A stretch of DNA of 64,000 nucleotides from Holophagales bacterium (GTDB lineage: Bacteria > Acidobacteriota > Thermoanaerobaculia > Multivoradales > Multivoraceae): NCBI GenBank assembly GCA_009837885.1, contig VXSP01000043.1, forward strand, positions 101,898-165,897. The letters run 5' to 3'. Positions 18,785 through 29,367 of this stretch are shown one piece after another. Made by a program: the position numbers and the translations under genes. A model generated the notes under the pieces. The model had not been told where the DNA came from. It made no database searches and saw only the letters and a list, made by a program, of their open reading frames with translations. The stretch's first letter is position 1, and each line of letters starts with the position of its first letter.

Positions 18785-19846
18785 ATGCACTTCATCGACG
18801 AGGCCGTCATCGATGTCCTCGCCGGTTCCGGCGGAGACGGCTGTCTGGCCTTCCGGCGCGAGAAGTTCGTGCCGCAGGGCGGCCCCTCGGGCGGCGACGG
18901 CGGCAACGGCGGCGACGTCGTTCTGGTCGGCTCACCCGGGCTCGGCACTCTCTACCGTCTCAGCTTCCCGGCGTCCTACAATGCCGAGCGCGGCCGGCAC
19001 GGCGAGGGATCGAACAAGACAGGCAGGAGCGGCCGCGATCTGGTGATTTCGGTGCCGCTCGGAACAGAGGTCCATGACGCTGCCAGCGGCGAACCGCTGG
19101 GCGAGGTCCTGACCGAGTCCGACCAGCTCGTCGTGGCGCGCGGCGGCGCCGGTGGACGCGGCAACGCCCGTTTCAAGAGCGCGCGTCAGCGAGCGCCGAG
19201 GCGGGTGGAAGCGGGAAGACCGGGCGAGCAGCGTCGCCTGCGCCTGGAGTTGAAGCTGCTCGCCGACATTGGCGTCGTAGGTCTGCCGAACGCGGGAAAG
19301 TCGACCCTCATCAGCAGGCTCACTGCCGCGAGACCGAAGATCGCCGACTATCCCTTCACCACGCTGGTCCCCCAGCTTGGCGTCGTCGGGCCGCCTGCAC
19401 TGCCTGCCTTCGCGGAGCCCTTCGTGATCGCCGACCTGCCCGGTCTGATCGCCGGCGCCGCTCAGGGGGCCGGCCTCGGAACCCGCTTCCTGCGTCACGT
19501 GGAGCGTTGCCGCGTCCTCCTGCACCTGGTCGACCTCGGACCACAGCCGGAGGAGGGAGCGGGCGGGGTCCAGGAGGCCTTCGACACGATCTCCGCTGAA
19601 CTCGGCGCCTTCAACGAGGACCTCCTCCGCCGGCCCCGGGTCCTCTGCGGCTCGAAGCTCGACATCGCGGAGCCGGATCGGCGGCGCGACCTGGCCGCGC
19701 TGGCCAGGAGTGAAGGCGCGGAGGCCCTCGAGATCTCGGCGGTCGCGGGCACGGGGCTCGACCCCCTCGTTCGCGAACTGCGCCGTCTCCTGGACGCCGG
19801 CGACCCGGCCGGCGACGAAGTCTCCGCGGGAACTGGCTTGCCATGA
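18785..19846 (+). CDS. obgE: GTPase ObgE/CgtA, large-subunit assembly factor
   Basis: Obg binds the 50S particle and the alarmone ppGpp and acts in ribosome maturation and stress control. The 353-residue product has the glycine-rich Obg fold at the N-terminus ('GGDGGNGGDVVLVG', 'GGAGGRGNARFKSA'), then the G domain with G1 'GLPNAGKSTL', G3 'DLPGL' and G4-like 'CGSKLD'. The variable C-terminal OCT domain found in some Firmicutes is absent. It follows rpmA by 24 bases and overlaps nadD by 4 bases (ATGA), giving coupled translation. Confidence 0.96.
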   Translation: MHFIDEAVIDVLAGSGGDGCLAFRREKFVPQGGPSGGDGGNGGDVVLVGSPGLGTLYRLSFPASYNAERGRHGEGSNKTGRSGRDLVISVPLGTEVHDAASGEPLGEVLTESDQLVVARGGAGGRGNARFKSARQRAPRRVEAGRPGEQRRLRLELKLLADIGVVGLPNAGKSTLISRLTAARPKIADYPFTTLVPQLGVVGPPALPAFAEPFVIADLPGLIAGAAQGAGLGTRFLRHVERCRVLLHLVDLGPQPEEGAGGVQEAFDTISAELGAFNEDLLRRPRVLCGSKLDIAEPDRRRDLAALARSEGAEALEISAVAGTGLDPLVRELRRLLDAGDPAGDEVSAGTGLP

Positions 19847-20496
19847 GAATCGCGCGGAGACGCGCCGACGATCGAGGCGAACGGCACGCGAGCCACCGCG
19901 CCGGGAGAGTTGGGCTATTCGGAGGCAGCTTCGACCCGATCCACAACGGGCACATCCTGCCGGTGCTGGCGGCTCGGGAAGACCTGGATCTTGACGTCGT
20001 CCACTACCTGCCGACCGCCAGGCCGCCGCACAAGCCCCGGGGGACGAGGGCGCCGGCGCTTGCGCGGAACACGATGGTCGAGCTGGCGCTTCTGCCCCAC
20101 CCCGAGCTCGTCGTTTCGGACGTCGAGCTCGATCTCGGCCGGACCGCGTACACCGTGGACACGGTGGAGCGCTATGCGGCCGAGGACCCGGAGGCCGAAC
20201 TGCACCTGCTGCTCGGCGTCGACAGCTTCAACGATCTGATGTCATGGCGCCGGTTCGAAGACCTGATCGGCGCCGTCAGGCTGGTCGTTCTGGCCCGGCC
20301 GGGCGAAGGGGGCCTGGACCCGGCGGTGCGCGCGGCGGCCGAGGGGGCGCGCGGCTTCGACCTGGTCCGGCATCGCTCGGTCGATGTTTCGTCCAGCTCG
20401 ATCCGCCGCCGGCTTGCCCGGGGCGAGGACGTGGATGCCGGGTTGATGCCCGCCGCCGTGCTGCGGTACTGTCGCAAGTACGGGTTGTACCGTTGA
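19843..20496 (+). CDS. nadD: Nicotinate-nucleotide adenylyltransferase
   Basis: NadD joins ATP and nicotinate mononucleotide to form deamido-NAD. The 217-residue product shows 'GLFGGSFDPIHNGHI', with the nucleotidyltransferase HxGH-like motif, 'LPTARPPHKP', 'LLLGVDSFNDLMSWRRFEDL' (about residues 124-143) and the late 'VSSSSIRRRLARGED' motif. There is an N-terminal extension of about 25 basic residues before the conserved core, so a later start cannot be excluded, although none has a better context. It lies between obgE and rsfS, the usual order. Confidence 0.95.
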   Translation: MRIARRRADDRGERHASHRAGRVGLFGGSFDPIHNGHILPVLAAREDLDLDVVHYLPTARPPHKPRGTRAPALARNTMVELALLPHPELVVSDVELDLGRTAYTVDTVERYAAEDPEAELHLLLGVDSFNDLMSWRRFEDLIGAVRLVVLARPGEGGLDPAVRAAAEGARGFDLVRHRSVDVSSSSIRRRLARGEDVDAGLMPAAVLRYCRKYGLYR

Positions 20497-20945
20497 CGCA
20501 AGCGCAGACGCTCCAGGCCCCGTCGGGCGCCATCTCTCCCAGTCCCGAGGGGACCCCTGACTCCGAGGAGCGCGTCCGCGCGGTCGCTGCCGCGGCGCTC
20601 GATCGAAAGGCGCAGGACCTTCGGGTCCTGGAGCTCACCGACGTCAGCGACTTCACGGACTACTTCGTCATCTGCAACGGCGCCAACGCGCGCCAGGTGA
20701 GCGCGATCGCGGAGGCCGTGCAGCGACGGCTGCGGTCCTGCGGCGCCCGTCCCCTGCACCTGGAGGGGTCGGGACAGGGTCAGTGGGTGCTGCTGGACTA
20801 CGGCGACGTCATCGTCCATGTGTTCGACCCCGAACGGCGGGAGCTCTACCGGCTCGAGCGCCTGTGGTCCGACGCCCCGGACCGAACAGCGGAGCTGGCT
20901 TCGGACGGAGGACCGGCTTCGCATGGCGCTCCGGCTGCGACTTGA
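20493..20945 (+). CDS. rsfS: Ribosomal silencing factor RsfS
   Basis: RsfS binds uL14 on the large subunit and blocks subunit joining when nutrients are scarce. The 150-residue product has the domain signatures 'AAAALDRKAQDLRVLEL', 'DFTDYFVICNGANARQVSAI', 'GSGQGQWVLLDYGDVIVHVF' and 'RELYRLERLW', which are diagnostic. The start is taken as TTG at 20493, overlapping the nadD stop (TTGA); no other good start precedes the domain. The last residues lie beyond the domain and overlap the start of the ThiS-like gene by 23 bases. Confidence 0.9.
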   Translation: MTQAQTLQAPSGAISPSPEGTPDSEERVRAVAAAALDRKAQDLRVLELTDVSDFTDYFVICNGANARQVSAIAEAVQRRLRSCGARPLHLEGSGQGQWVLLDYGDVIVHVFDPERRELYRLERLWSDAPDRTAELASDGGPASHGAPAAT

Positions 20946-21144
20946 GGTCAACGGCCAGGAGCGACGCCTTGCCGTGCCGGGGGCCGACGCCAGCGTGCTC
21001 GACCTGCTGGAGAGCCTCGATCAGCATCCGAAGACGGTTGCGGTCGAGGTGAACCGTGAACTCGTGCCGCGTGCGCGGTTCGGCGACACCAGCCTCCAGG
21101 ACGGCGACCGGGTGGAGATCGTCCGCTTCGTCCAGGGCGGTTGA
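20923..21144 (+). CDS. thiS: ThiS-like ubiquitin-fold sulfur carrier protein
   Basis: ThiS proteins carry a thiocarboxylate at their C-terminal Gly-Gly and donate sulfur in thiazole formation; MoaD-type relatives do so in other pathways. The 73-residue product has the beta-grasp pattern 'LRLEVNGQERRL', 'SVLDLLESL', 'VAVEVNRELVPR', 'DGDRVEIVRFVQGG', and ends exactly in Gly-Gly. Length and 'AVEVN' favour ThiS over MoaD. No thiG, thiF or thiazole gene is beside it. The start overlaps the rsfS end by 23 bases. Confidence 0.82.
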   Translation: MALRLRLEVNGQERRLAVPGADASVLDLLESLDQHPKTVAVEVNRELVPRARFGDTSLQDGDRVEIVRFVQGG

Positions 21145-21157
21145 CTGGCTGATCGGG

Positions 21158-21163
21158 TATAGT
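21158..21163 (+). promoter_or_regulatory. Possible minus-10 element for the tRNA-Lys/tRNA-Leu unit
   Basis: TATAGT lies 52 bases before tRNA-Lys and is the only AT-rich hexamer in the gap. A TTGACT sits at 21141-21146, but only 11 bases away, too close for a normal spacer, so the minus-35 is uncertain. Confidence 0.35.
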
Positions 21164-21215
21164 CGTCCGTCGCTGCCGGCCGCTCGAGCGGCTCTTCAGA
21201 GGCGGCGCGGAGGCT

Positions 21216-21291
21216 GGGCCGCTAGCTCAATTGGCAGAGCAACAGACTCTTAATCTGTGGGTTCTAGGTTCGATTCCTAGGCGGCTCACCA
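21216..21291 (+). tRNA. tRNA-Lys (anticodon CUU)
   Basis: The 76-base gene folds into a full cloverleaf. The acceptor stem GGGCCGC pairs with GCGGCTC with one G-U pair. The anticodon stem ACAGA/TCTGT encloses loop CTCTTAA, giving anticodon CUU, and a TTCGATT T-loop is present. CCA is encoded in the DNA at 21289-21291. tRNA-Leu follows 35 bases later. Confidence 0.96.
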
Positions 21292-21326
21292 TGCCTCGCC
21301 CCCGGCGGCTTCCGAGCCGCAATCGG

Positions 21327-21415
<89 letters not shown>

Positions 21416-21475
21416 CCCTTTCGCACGTCACCTGACCCGTTTCCAACCGGAACTTCCTGAATCTCCCGTTCGGCC

Positions 21476-22831
21476 ATGACTGTGGTGGTCTCCAAGCGGG
21501 ATGTCGGCGTGTGCCGCCAGGAGTTCGAGATCGAGGTGCCCGCCTCCGAGGTGGACGCCGAGTACCTCCGGGTCGCCAGGGACTACCGTCGCCGCGCGCG
21601 CATCGACGGCTTCCGCAAGGGGAAGGCGCCGCTCGACCTGGTGCGACAGCGGTTCGCGGGTGCGATCGGCGAGGATGTCTCCGAGCGCCTGGCTCCGAAG
21701 TACTGGCGGAAGGCGAGCGAAGAGGACGGTGTGCAAGCCATGCTGCCGCCCAGCGTGGCGCCGGTGCGGGCAGCCCCGGGCGAGCCGTTGCGATTCACCG
21801 TGACCGTCGACGTCGAGCCCGAGGTCGAGATCGGGGACAGCCGGAGCTTTGAACTGCCGCAGCCCGAGACGGACCCCAGCGAGGCCGAGATCGACGAGCT
21901 CCTTGAGCAGGTGCGACTCCAGCGTTCGACCTGGGTGCCGGTCGATCGGGCGGCGGCCCGCGGCGACCGCGTGCGAGGCAGGATCCACCGCGCCGCGATG
22001 CCGGGCTACGTCGCGGAAGCGGACGCCGAAGAACAACAGGACCAGGACGACCATCGCGGTCCGGCGACCCACGACATCGACCTCGAACTCGGCGACGAGC
22101 GCGCATGGCCCGAGCTCACGGACAACCTGACCGGCCTGTCGGCGGGCCAGAAGGCGGATTTCGAGCGCAAGGAGACGGAGGACGACGTCGAGCGGCAACG
22201 CGGCTACGAGATCGAGGTGGACGAGGTGCTCGAGCGCAAGCTGCCGGAGGTGGACGACGACTGGGCGAGCAGTCTCGCCGCCACGATCGAGACCGTCGAC
22301 GATCTGCGGCGCCAGCTCAGCGACCAGGTGCAGGCGCAGAAGGCCGAGCAGGCCGGGCAGCAGCGGACCGACGCCCTGCTCGACCAGTTGAGGGAGCGCT
22401 ATCCGGTGACGCTGCCGGAGGCGGTCGTGGAGCGCGAGACGCTCCAGATGGCCAGGTCCTACGCGAACAACCTGGCTCGCCAGGGGTTCGACTTCGAACG
22501 GCAGCAGTTGCCCTGGGAGCAGTTGATGGAGGAGATCCGGCCGCAGGCGGAGAAGCGGGCGCATTCCTCGTTCCTGCTCGACCGGATCGCCCGCGACGAC
22601 GGCGTCGAGGCGACGGCGGAGGACCTCGAACGGGCGCTGGAGATCATGGCCCGGGGCCGCAACACGAACCGCGGCCGGCTGCGGCGGGAACTGGAGCGGG
22701 AAGGCGGCCTGGAGATGTTGAGAGTCGAACTGAGACGGGATCGGACGGTGCAGGCGCTCCTGGCGGCCAACGCGCCGCCCGAGGAACCGTCCGCCCCGGC
22801 GGACGAGCCCGCCACGGAAGGAGAGGACTAG
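21476..22831 (+). CDS. tig: Trigger factor, ribosome-associated chaperone
   Basis: Trigger factor binds uL23 at the tunnel exit and shields nascent chains. The 451-residue product has the ribosome-binding signature 'GFRKGKAPLDLVRQRFAG' near residue 45. A middle PPIase-like region follows (about 150-240) that looks divergent and carries a Gln/Asp/Glu-rich stretch. The helical C-terminal chaperone domain comes next, and the end is a Pro/Glu-rich tail ('APPEEPSAPADEPATEGED', about the last 20 residues). It precedes clpP-clpX-lon, the classical gene order. The stop region is part of a duplication described separately. Confidence 0.95.
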   Translation: MTVVVSKRDVGVCRQEFEIEVPASEVDAEYLRVARDYRRRARIDGFRKGKAPLDLVRQRFAGAIGEDVSERLAPKYWRKASEEDGVQAMLPPSVAPVRAAPGEPLRFTVTVDVEPEVEIGDSRSFELPQPETDPSEAEIDELLEQVRLQRSTWVPVDRAAARGDRVRGRIHRAAMPGYVAEADAEEQQDQDDHRGPATHDIDLELGDERAWPELTDNLTGLSAGQKADFERKETEDDVERQRGYEIEVDEVLERKLPEVDDDWASSLAATIETVDDLRRQLSDQVQAQKAEQAGQQRTDALLDQLRERYPVTLPEAVVERETLQMARSYANNLARQGFDFERQQLPWEQLMEEIRPQAEKRAHSSFLLDRIARDDGVEATAEDLERALEIMARGRNTNRGRLRRELEREGGLEMLRVELRRDRTVQALLAANAPPEEPSAPADEPATEGED

Positions 22832-22911
22832 AACGATGCTGGTACCGATTGTGGCCGGGCAGCGAAGTCCGACGGAAAGGGAGGGCTAGGCGATGCTGGT
22901 ACCCATGGTCG
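22814..22911 (+). repeat. Tandem duplication of the tig-end/clpP-start region
   Basis: Two near-identical copies begin at 22814 and 22872. Each holds in order an ACGGAA stretch, a GGAGAGG- or GGGAGGG-type ribosome site, CTAG, and the start segment ATGCTGGTACC. The two ATGs lie at 22836 and 22893, 57 bases apart and in the same frame, with a one-base length difference before each ATG. The first copy ends in a stop; the second opens clpP. Confidence 0.85.
22836..22889 (+). CDS. Seventeen-codon upstream ORF, decayed copy of the clpP start
   Basis: The ORF reads MLVPIVAGQRSPTEREG and stops at TAG 22887-22889, three bases before the clpP ATG. Its first residues mirror the true ClpP start [10 protein letters not shown], and it has its own purine-rich ribosome site at about 22817-22826. 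Such an ORF would be translated by ribosomes that could then restart at clpP, so it may act as a leader peptide. It may equally be an untranslated relic of the duplication. No function as a peptide is evident. Confidence 0.5.
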   Translation: MLVPIVAGQRSPTEREG

Positions 22912-23483
22912 TCGAGCAGACGAACCGGGGCGAACGGGCCTATGACATCTACTCGCGCCTGCTCAAGGACAACATCGTCTTTCTGGGCAGGCCGATCGAC
23001 GATGACGTGGCGAACCTGGTGATCGCGCAGATGCTCTTCCTCGAGTCCGAGAACCCGGAGAAGGACATCTCGCTCTACATCAACTCGCCGGGCGGCTCGG
23101 TGACCGCCGGCTTCGCGATCTACGACACGATGCAGCACGTCAAGCCGGACGTTTCCACTCTCTGCGTGGGTCAGGCGGCGTCCTTCGCGGCGGTTCTGCT
23201 CGCGGGTGGCGCGGAGGAGAAGCGGATGGTGCTGCCGAACGCCAGGGTGTTGATTCACCAGCCCTGGGTGCAAAGCCTCGGCGGCCAGCAGACGGACATC
23301 GACATTCACGCCCAGGACCTGCTGCGGATGCGCGGCCGGATCGACGAACTGCTTGCTCTGCACACCGGAAAGTCGATCGAAGAGGTCCACGCCGACACCG
23401 AGCGGGACAAGATCCTCACCGCCGAAATGGCGGTCGAATACGGGCTCGCCGACCGTGTCGTCGAGCGCCGCGGGGCCTCCTGA
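22893..23483 (+). CDS. clpP: ATP-dependent Clp protease proteolytic subunit
   Basis: ClpP forms the two-ring serine protease barrel that degrades proteins fed by ClpX or ClpA-type partners. The 196-residue product starts '[20 protein letters not shown]' and has the catalytic triad Ser97 ('GQAASFAA'), His122 ('LIHQPW') and Asp172 ('TERDK'). The handle helix and '[11 protein letters not shown]' strand are standard. The start lacks a long propeptide. The ATG is preceded by GGGAGGG at a good distance; this start region is the second copy of a tandem duplication. clpX follows after 132 bases. Confidence 0.97.
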   Translation: MLVPMVVEQTNRGERAYDIYSRLLKDNIVFLGRPIDDDVANLVIAQMLFLESENPEKDISLYINSPGGSVTAGFAIYDTMQHVKPDVSTLCVGQAASFAAVLLAGGAEEKRMVLPNARVLIHQPWVQSLGGQQTDIDIHAQDLLRMRGRIDELLALHTGKSIEEVHADTERDKILTAEMAVEYGLADRVVERRGAS

Positions 23484-23615
23484 CAGTCGCCAGACGGAGC
23501 TTCGGCGGCGAGCCCCAGGGTCCTGGCCGTGCTAGCATCCGATGGTGCGCACGGCCTTTAGAGCCCGTGCGAAGAGGCCAAACGAGACGCGAGAAACGAG
23601 CCGGAACGACCAATC

Positions 23616-24851
<1,236 letters not shown>

Positions 24852-24853
24852 GG

Positions 24854-27322
24854 ATGGCTTCCGGATACGTTTCGACCTCGAGCGACCGGCTGCCGGTGGT
24901 GCCGCTGCGGGACATGGTGGTCTTCCCGCAGATGATGGCGCCCTTCATCGTCGGGCGCCGCGGCTCCGTGCTGGCGCTGGAACAGACGCTGCGCACGGCC
25001 GGCAAGCTGATTTTCCTGGTCGCCCAGCGGGATCCGAAGGTCGACGATCCTGGGATCGACGACATTCACCGGATCGGCGTCGTCGCCAGGGTGGTGCAGA
25101 ACGTCAAGCTGCCGAACGGCAACGTGAAGGTGATGGTCGAGGGATTGCGGCGGGCGGAGCTGCGGACGCTCGAGGAGATCGACGGCGCCTTCGAGGCGGA
25201 GGTCGAGGTCTACGAGATCCACTACCCGGCCGACGACAAGGTCCAGGTCTACATGAGCCGGCTGCTCAACAGCTTCGAGCAGTACGCGAAGATGTCCCAT
25301 CACCTGGCCTTCGAGAGCCTGATGTCGACGCTGAAGCTCGACGATCCCGACCGCTTCGCCGACGCCCTGGCCGCTCACCTGACCGTGTCCACGGCCGAGA
25401 AGCAGACGCTGCTCGAGACGCTGAATCCGTACGAACGCCTGCAGGCCGTGCACGACCTGCTCGATGTCGAAGTCGAGAAGATCAACATCGACAAGCGGAT
25501 CAACGTGCAGGTCAAGAAGCAGATGGAGAAGGCTCAGAAGGAGTACTACCTCAACGAGAAGATCAAGGCGATCCACCACGAGTTGGGGCGCAAGGACGAG
25601 CGCGGCGACGAGGTCGCCGAGCTGAAAGAGAAGATCGAGAAGTCCGGCGCCCCGAAGCTGGTCCGCGAGAAAGCGGAACAGGAGCTGCGGCGGCTGGAGG
25701 CCATGCCGCCGGTGTCGGCCGAGGCGACCGTGTCGCGGAACTACGTCGACTGGCTGGTGTCGGTGCCGTGGAAGAAGCGCAGCCGCGAGCTGAAGGACCT
25801 GAAGAAGGCGGCGCGGATCCTGGACGAGGGGCACTACGGCCTGGAGAAGGTCAAGGAACGGGTGCTCGAGTTCCTGGCCGTCCGCCAGCTCACGCACAAG
25901 AACCAGAACTCGATCATCTGCTTCGTCGGCCCTCCGGGCGTCGGCAAGTCCTCGCTGGCCAAGTCGATCGCCGCTGCCACCGGCCGCAAGTTCGTGCGCC
26001 TTTCTCTCGGCGGCGTTCGCGACGAGGCCGAGATCCGCGGGCACCGGCGCACCTACATCGGCGCGTTTCCCGGTCAGATCATCCAGATGATGAAGCGGGC
26101 TGGCACGGTCAACCCGGTCTTCCTCCTCGACGAGGTCGACAAGATGTCGATGGACTTCAGGGGCGATCCGTCGTCCGCGCTGCTCGAGGTGCTCGATCCG
26201 GAGCAGAACGACACCTTCGTCGATCACTACATGGACATCGAGTACGACCTCTCCAAGGTCATGTTCATCGCCACGGCGAACGTCGAGCACCCGATTCCGC
26301 CGGCGCTCAAGGACCGGATGGAGATCATCCAGCTTGCCGGGTATACGCCGAACGAGAAGCTCGAGATAGCGCGCCAGTTCCTGGTGCCGAGGCAGTTGGA
26401 CAGCCACGGTCTGACCGAGGACGCGATCCGCTTCGGCGAGGACAGCCTGGGGCACCTGATGGACTCCTACACCCGCGAGGCGGGCGTCCGCAACCTGGAG
26501 CGCGAGATCGCTGCGGTCTGTCGCAAGCTGGCCCGCCGGCTGGTCGAAGGGGGCCGCGCCAAGAAAGTCAAGGCGAAGGCCAAGGCCAAGGGCAAGGGCG
26601 CATCCAAGGACGCCGAACCCGCGATTGCGGTCGATCGGGAGCTGGTCGGAGAACTGCTCGGCAAGCCGAAGTTCCGGCCCTACAAGAAACTCGACGAGTC
26701 CGAGGTCGGGGTCGCCACCGGTCTGGCGTGGACCCAGGCGGGCGGCGAACTGCTGCAGAGCGAAGTCGGCCTGATGAAGGGCAGCGGCAAGCTGATCCTC
26801 ACCGGCAAGCTGGGCGACGTGATGAAGGAGTCGGCCCGAGCGGCGATGTCTTACCTGCGCAGTCGCGCCGACGGATTCGGCCTGGAGCCCGGCTTCCACG
26901 CCGACCAGGATCTCCACATCCATGTTCCCGAGGGCGCGATTCCCAAGGACGGCCCGTCGGCGGGCATCACGATGGCGTCGGCGCTGATCTCGTCACTGCT
27001 GCGGGTACCGGTACGCGGCGACGTGGCGATGACCGGCGAGATCACGCTGCGCGGGAAGGTGCTGCCGGTGGGCGGCATCAAGGACAAGGTGCTGGCCGCC
27101 TACCGCGCGGGCATCTTCGAGATCCTGCTGCCGAAGGAGAACGACAAGGACCTCGAGGAGGTGCCCGAGGAGGTCCGCGACAAGATGAAGTTCCATCTCG
27201 TGGAGTCGATGGACGAGGTCCTGGAGATCGCCTTCGACGGCGTCGTGCAGAGGGCGCCGGAGGTCGCGGCCGAGTTCCAGAAGCCCGCCTCCGAGGCGCC
27301 GCCCGCGAACGTGGCGCACTGA
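24854..27322 (+). CDS. lon: ATP-dependent protease Lon, with a lysine-rich linker
   Basis: Lon degrades misfolded and short-lived regulatory proteins in the cytoplasm. The 822-residue product has the N-terminal LON substrate domain ('[19 protein letters not shown]'), a coiled-coil region, the AAA+ module with Walker A '[12 protein letters not shown]' and Walker B '[10 protein letters not shown]', and the protease domain with the catalytic dyad Ser702 ('DGPSAG') and Lys745 ('GGIKDK'). Between AAA+ lid and protease domain is an inserted run at residues 570-585 with 8 lysines in 16 positions. The frame starts two bases after clpX. The last codons are duplicated just downstream. Confidence 0.96.
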   Translation: MASGYVSTSSDRLPVVPLRDMVVFPQMMAPFIVGRRGSVLALEQTLRTAGKLIFLVAQRDPKVDDPGIDDIHRIGVVARVVQNVKLPNGNVKVMVEGLRRAELRTLEEIDGAFEAEVEVYEIHYPADDKVQVYMSRLLNSFEQYAKMSHHLAFESLMSTLKLDDPDRFADALAAHLTVSTAEKQTLLETLNPYERLQAVHDLLDVEVEKINIDKRINVQVKKQMEKAQKEYYLNEKIKAIHHELGRKDERGDEVAELKEKIEKSGAPKLVREKAEQELRRLEAMPPVSAEATVSRNYVDWLVSVPWKKRSRELKDLKKAARILDEGHYGLEKVKERVLEFLAVRQLTHKNQNSIICFVGPPGVGKSSLAKSIAAATGRKFVRLSLGGVRDEAEIRGHRRTYIGAFPGQIIQMMKRAGTVNPVFLLDEVDKMSMDFRGDPSSALLEVLDPEQNDTFVDHYMDIEYDLSKVMFIATANVEHPIPPALKDRMEIIQLAGYTPNEKLEIARQFLVPRQLDSHGLTEDAIRFGEDSLGHLMDSYTREAGVRNLEREIAAVCRKLARRLVEGGRAKKVKAKAKAKGKGASKDAEPAIAVDRELVGELLGKPKFRPYKKLDESEVGVATGLAWTQAGGELLQSEVGLMKGSGKLILTGKLGDVMKESARAAMSYLRSRADGFGLEPGFHADQDLHIHVPEGAIPKDGPSAGITMASALISSLLRVPVRGDVAMTGEITLRGKVLPVGGIKDKVLAAYRAGIFEILLPKENDKDLEEVPEEVRDKMKFHLVESMDEVLEIAFDGVVQRAPEVAAEFQKPASEAPPANVAH

Positions 27323-27345
27323 AACCGCGAACGTGGCCCACTGAA
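27303..27345 (+). repeat. 22-base tandem duplication over the lon stop codon
   Basis: Copies 27303-27324 and 27325-27345 differ by one base; the second lacks the final base of the unit. Each contains CGCGAACGTGG and CACTGAA, so the second carries a second copy of the Asn-Val-Ala-His codons and stop, now outside the gene. The event added a spacer between lon and engB. Confidence 0.8.
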
Positions 27346-27374
27346 GAGGCCCACTCAGGAAATCGAGCGGGACC

Positions 27375-27953
27375 TTGAAGGTCCGTGACGCCCGCTTCGT
27401 CGTTTCCGCGGTCCGGGCTGCCGACCTGCCCCGGGACGGCCGGCCGCAGATCGCCTTCGCCGGTCGCTCGAACGTCGGCAAGTCGAGCCTGATCAACCGG
27501 TTGCTCGGCCGCAAGGATCTGGCGCGCACGAGCTCGAAGCCGGGGCGAACCCGGAGCGTCAACTTCTTCCTGATCGACGACTCCTGGTACGTCGTGGACC
27601 TGCCCGGCTACGGCTATGCCCGGGTTTCGAAGAGCGAGCGGGAGGCCTGGGGCCGGAGCGTCGATCAGTACTTCCGCTCGGCTGCCGGGCTGGTCCGGGT
27701 CGTGCTGCTCGTCGATGGTAAGGTCGCGGGCACGCCGCTCGACTCCGAAGCGTACGGATACCTCCGAAGTCTGGGGCTCGAACCCGTCGTGGTCGTGACC
27801 AAGATCGACCGCGTGAAGCGCGGGGCTCGAGCCGGGGCCCTTGCCAGGGTTGCGGAGCTGTTGGGAATGCCGGCAGACGCTGAACTGTTTTCCGTGTCGT
27901 CTCGAACCGGCGAAGGAGTGTCGCGGCTGTTTGCGGAGTTGCTCGGCCCTTGA
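27375..27953 (+). CDS. engB: Ribosome biogenesis GTPase YsxC/EngB
   Basis: EngB acts in late large-subunit assembly. The 192-residue product has G1 'GRSNVGKSSLINRLLG', the switch 'SSKPGRTRSVNFF', G3 'DLPGYGYA', G4 'TKID' and G5 'SSRTGEGV'. Length is typical. The start is TTG at 27375; there is no ATG in a suitable place. It lies 52 bases after lon, and this pairing is found in many bacteria. Rho follows after 38 bases. Confidence 0.95.
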   Translation: MKVRDARFVVSAVRAADLPRDGRPQIAFAGRSNVGKSSLINRLLGRKDLARTSSKPGRTRSVNFFLIDDSWYVVDLPGYGYARVSKSEREAWGRSVDQYFRSAAGLVRVVLLVDGKVAGTPLDSEAYGYLRSLGLEPVVVVTKIDRVKRGARAGALARVAELLGMPADAELFSVSSRTGEGVSRLFAELLGP

Positions 27954-27991
27954 AGCGAGGCGGTGGCCTCTCTCGGCGAGGATGAAGGAAG

Positions 27992-29338
27992 ATGACGATG
28001 GACGGAGCCCCTGAAGCAGGGCGTAGTGGAAACGGCGGCGCCAGGGCGGCCGAGAGCGCCGACCTGGCTTTCGACCTGAAGGCTCTGAAGGACCTCAGCA
28101 ATGCCGACCTTCTCGAGCTGGCCCACAAGTTCGAGGTCGTCGGCGCCACCGGCATGCCCAGGCAGGAGTTGACCTTCAAGATCCTGGAGGCGCAGACGGA
28201 GAAGAGCGGGCTGCTGTTCGGCGAAGGGGTCCTCGAATGCCTGACCGACGGCTTCGGTTTCCTGCGCGCGCCGGAGTACAGCTACCTGCCGGGACCGGAC
28301 GACATCTACGTTTCCCGCAGCCAGATCCGGCGCTTCGACCTGCGCACTGGCGACACCGTTTCGGGCCAGGTGCGGCAGCCGATGAACAAGGGCGAGCGTT
28401 ATCTCGCCCTGATCAAGCTCGAGGCGGTGAACTTCGAGCACCCTGACGTCGTACGGAAGAAGATCTTCTTCGACAACCTGACCCCGCTGTACCCGGAGGA
28501 GCGGCTCCAGTTGGAAGTCTCCGGAGACCTGTCGTCCCGGGTGACGGACCTGGTGACGCCGATGGGCAAGGGCCAGCGCGCGCTGATCGTGGCGCCCCCG
28601 CGTACCGGCAAGACGATGCTCCTGCAGTCCCTGGCGCGATCGATTGCCACGAATCACCCGGAAGTCGTGCTGGTTGTCCTGTTGATCGACGAGCGTCCCG
28701 AGGAAGTGACCGACATGGAGCGGTCGGTGCGCGGGGAGGTCGTCTCGTCAACCTTCGACGAGCCTGCTTCGCGGCACACTCAGGTCGCCGAGATGGTGAT
28801 CGAGAAGGCCAAGCGGCTGGTCGAGTACGGCAAGGACGTCGTTATCCTGCTCGACTCGATCACTCGCCTGGCGCGTGCTTACAACACCGTGCAGCCGCCT
28901 TCGGGCAAGGTGCTGTCGGGAGGCATTGACGCCAACGCCCTGCAACGTCCGAAGCGGTTCTTCGGCGCTGCCCGGAACATCGAGGGAGGCGGCTCGCTGA
29001 CCATCGTGGCCACGGCGCTGATCGACACGGGAAGCCGGATGGACGACGTGATCTTCGAGGAGTTCAAGGGCACCGGCAACTCGGAGCTGCATCTCGACCG
29101 CAAGCTGGTCGACAAGCGGATCTTCCCGGCGATCGACATCGAGAAGTCCGGCACCCGCAAGGAGGAGTTGCTGCTGTCGGCCGACGATCTGCAGCGGGTC
29201 TGGGTGCTGCGCAAGGTGCTGAATCCGCTGCCCACGGTCGAGGCGATGGAGGTGCTGCAGGAGCGTCTCAAGAACACGCCGTCGAACGCCGAGTTCCTGG
29301 CGGCGATGTCCAGGGGCGCAAGGGGAGCGCCGAACTGA
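27992..29338 (+). CDS. rho: Transcription termination factor Rho
   Basis: Rho is a hexameric RNA helicase that ends transcription at C-rich untranslated RNA. The 448-residue product has an N-terminal extension of about 28 residues rich in Gly/Ala, then the helix-extended N-terminal domain '[16 protein letters not shown]', the cold-shock-like RNA-binding fold ('[21 protein letters not shown]', about residues 86-106), Walker A '[12 protein letters not shown]', the '[11 protein letters not shown]' motif and the R loop '[21 protein letters not shown]' (about 310-330). GAAGGA lies just before the ATG. Another ATG two codons later is possible. Confidence 0.97.
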   Translation: MTMDGAPEAGRSGNGGARAAESADLAFDLKALKDLSNADLLELAHKFEVVGATGMPRQELTFKILEAQTEKSGLLFGEGVLECLTDGFGFLRAPEYSYLPGPDDIYVSRSQIRRFDLRTGDTVSGQVRQPMNKGERYLALIKLEAVNFEHPDVVRKKIFFDNLTPLYPEERLQLEVSGDLSSRVTDLVTPMGKGQRALIVAPPRTGKTMLLQSLARSIATNHPEVVLVVLLIDERPEEVTDMERSVRGEVVSSTFDEPASRHTQVAEMVIEKAKRLVEYGKDVVILLDSITRLARAYNTVQPPSGKVLSGGIDANALQRPKRFFGAARNIEGGGSLTIVATALIDTGSRMDDVIFEEFKGTGNSELHLDRKLVDKRIFPAIDIEKSGTRKEELLLSADDLQRVWVLRKVLNPLPTVEAMEVLQERLKNTPSNAEFLAAMSRGARGAPN

Positions 29339-29367
29339 GTCCCGCACCCGTACACTCCCGGGTCGCC

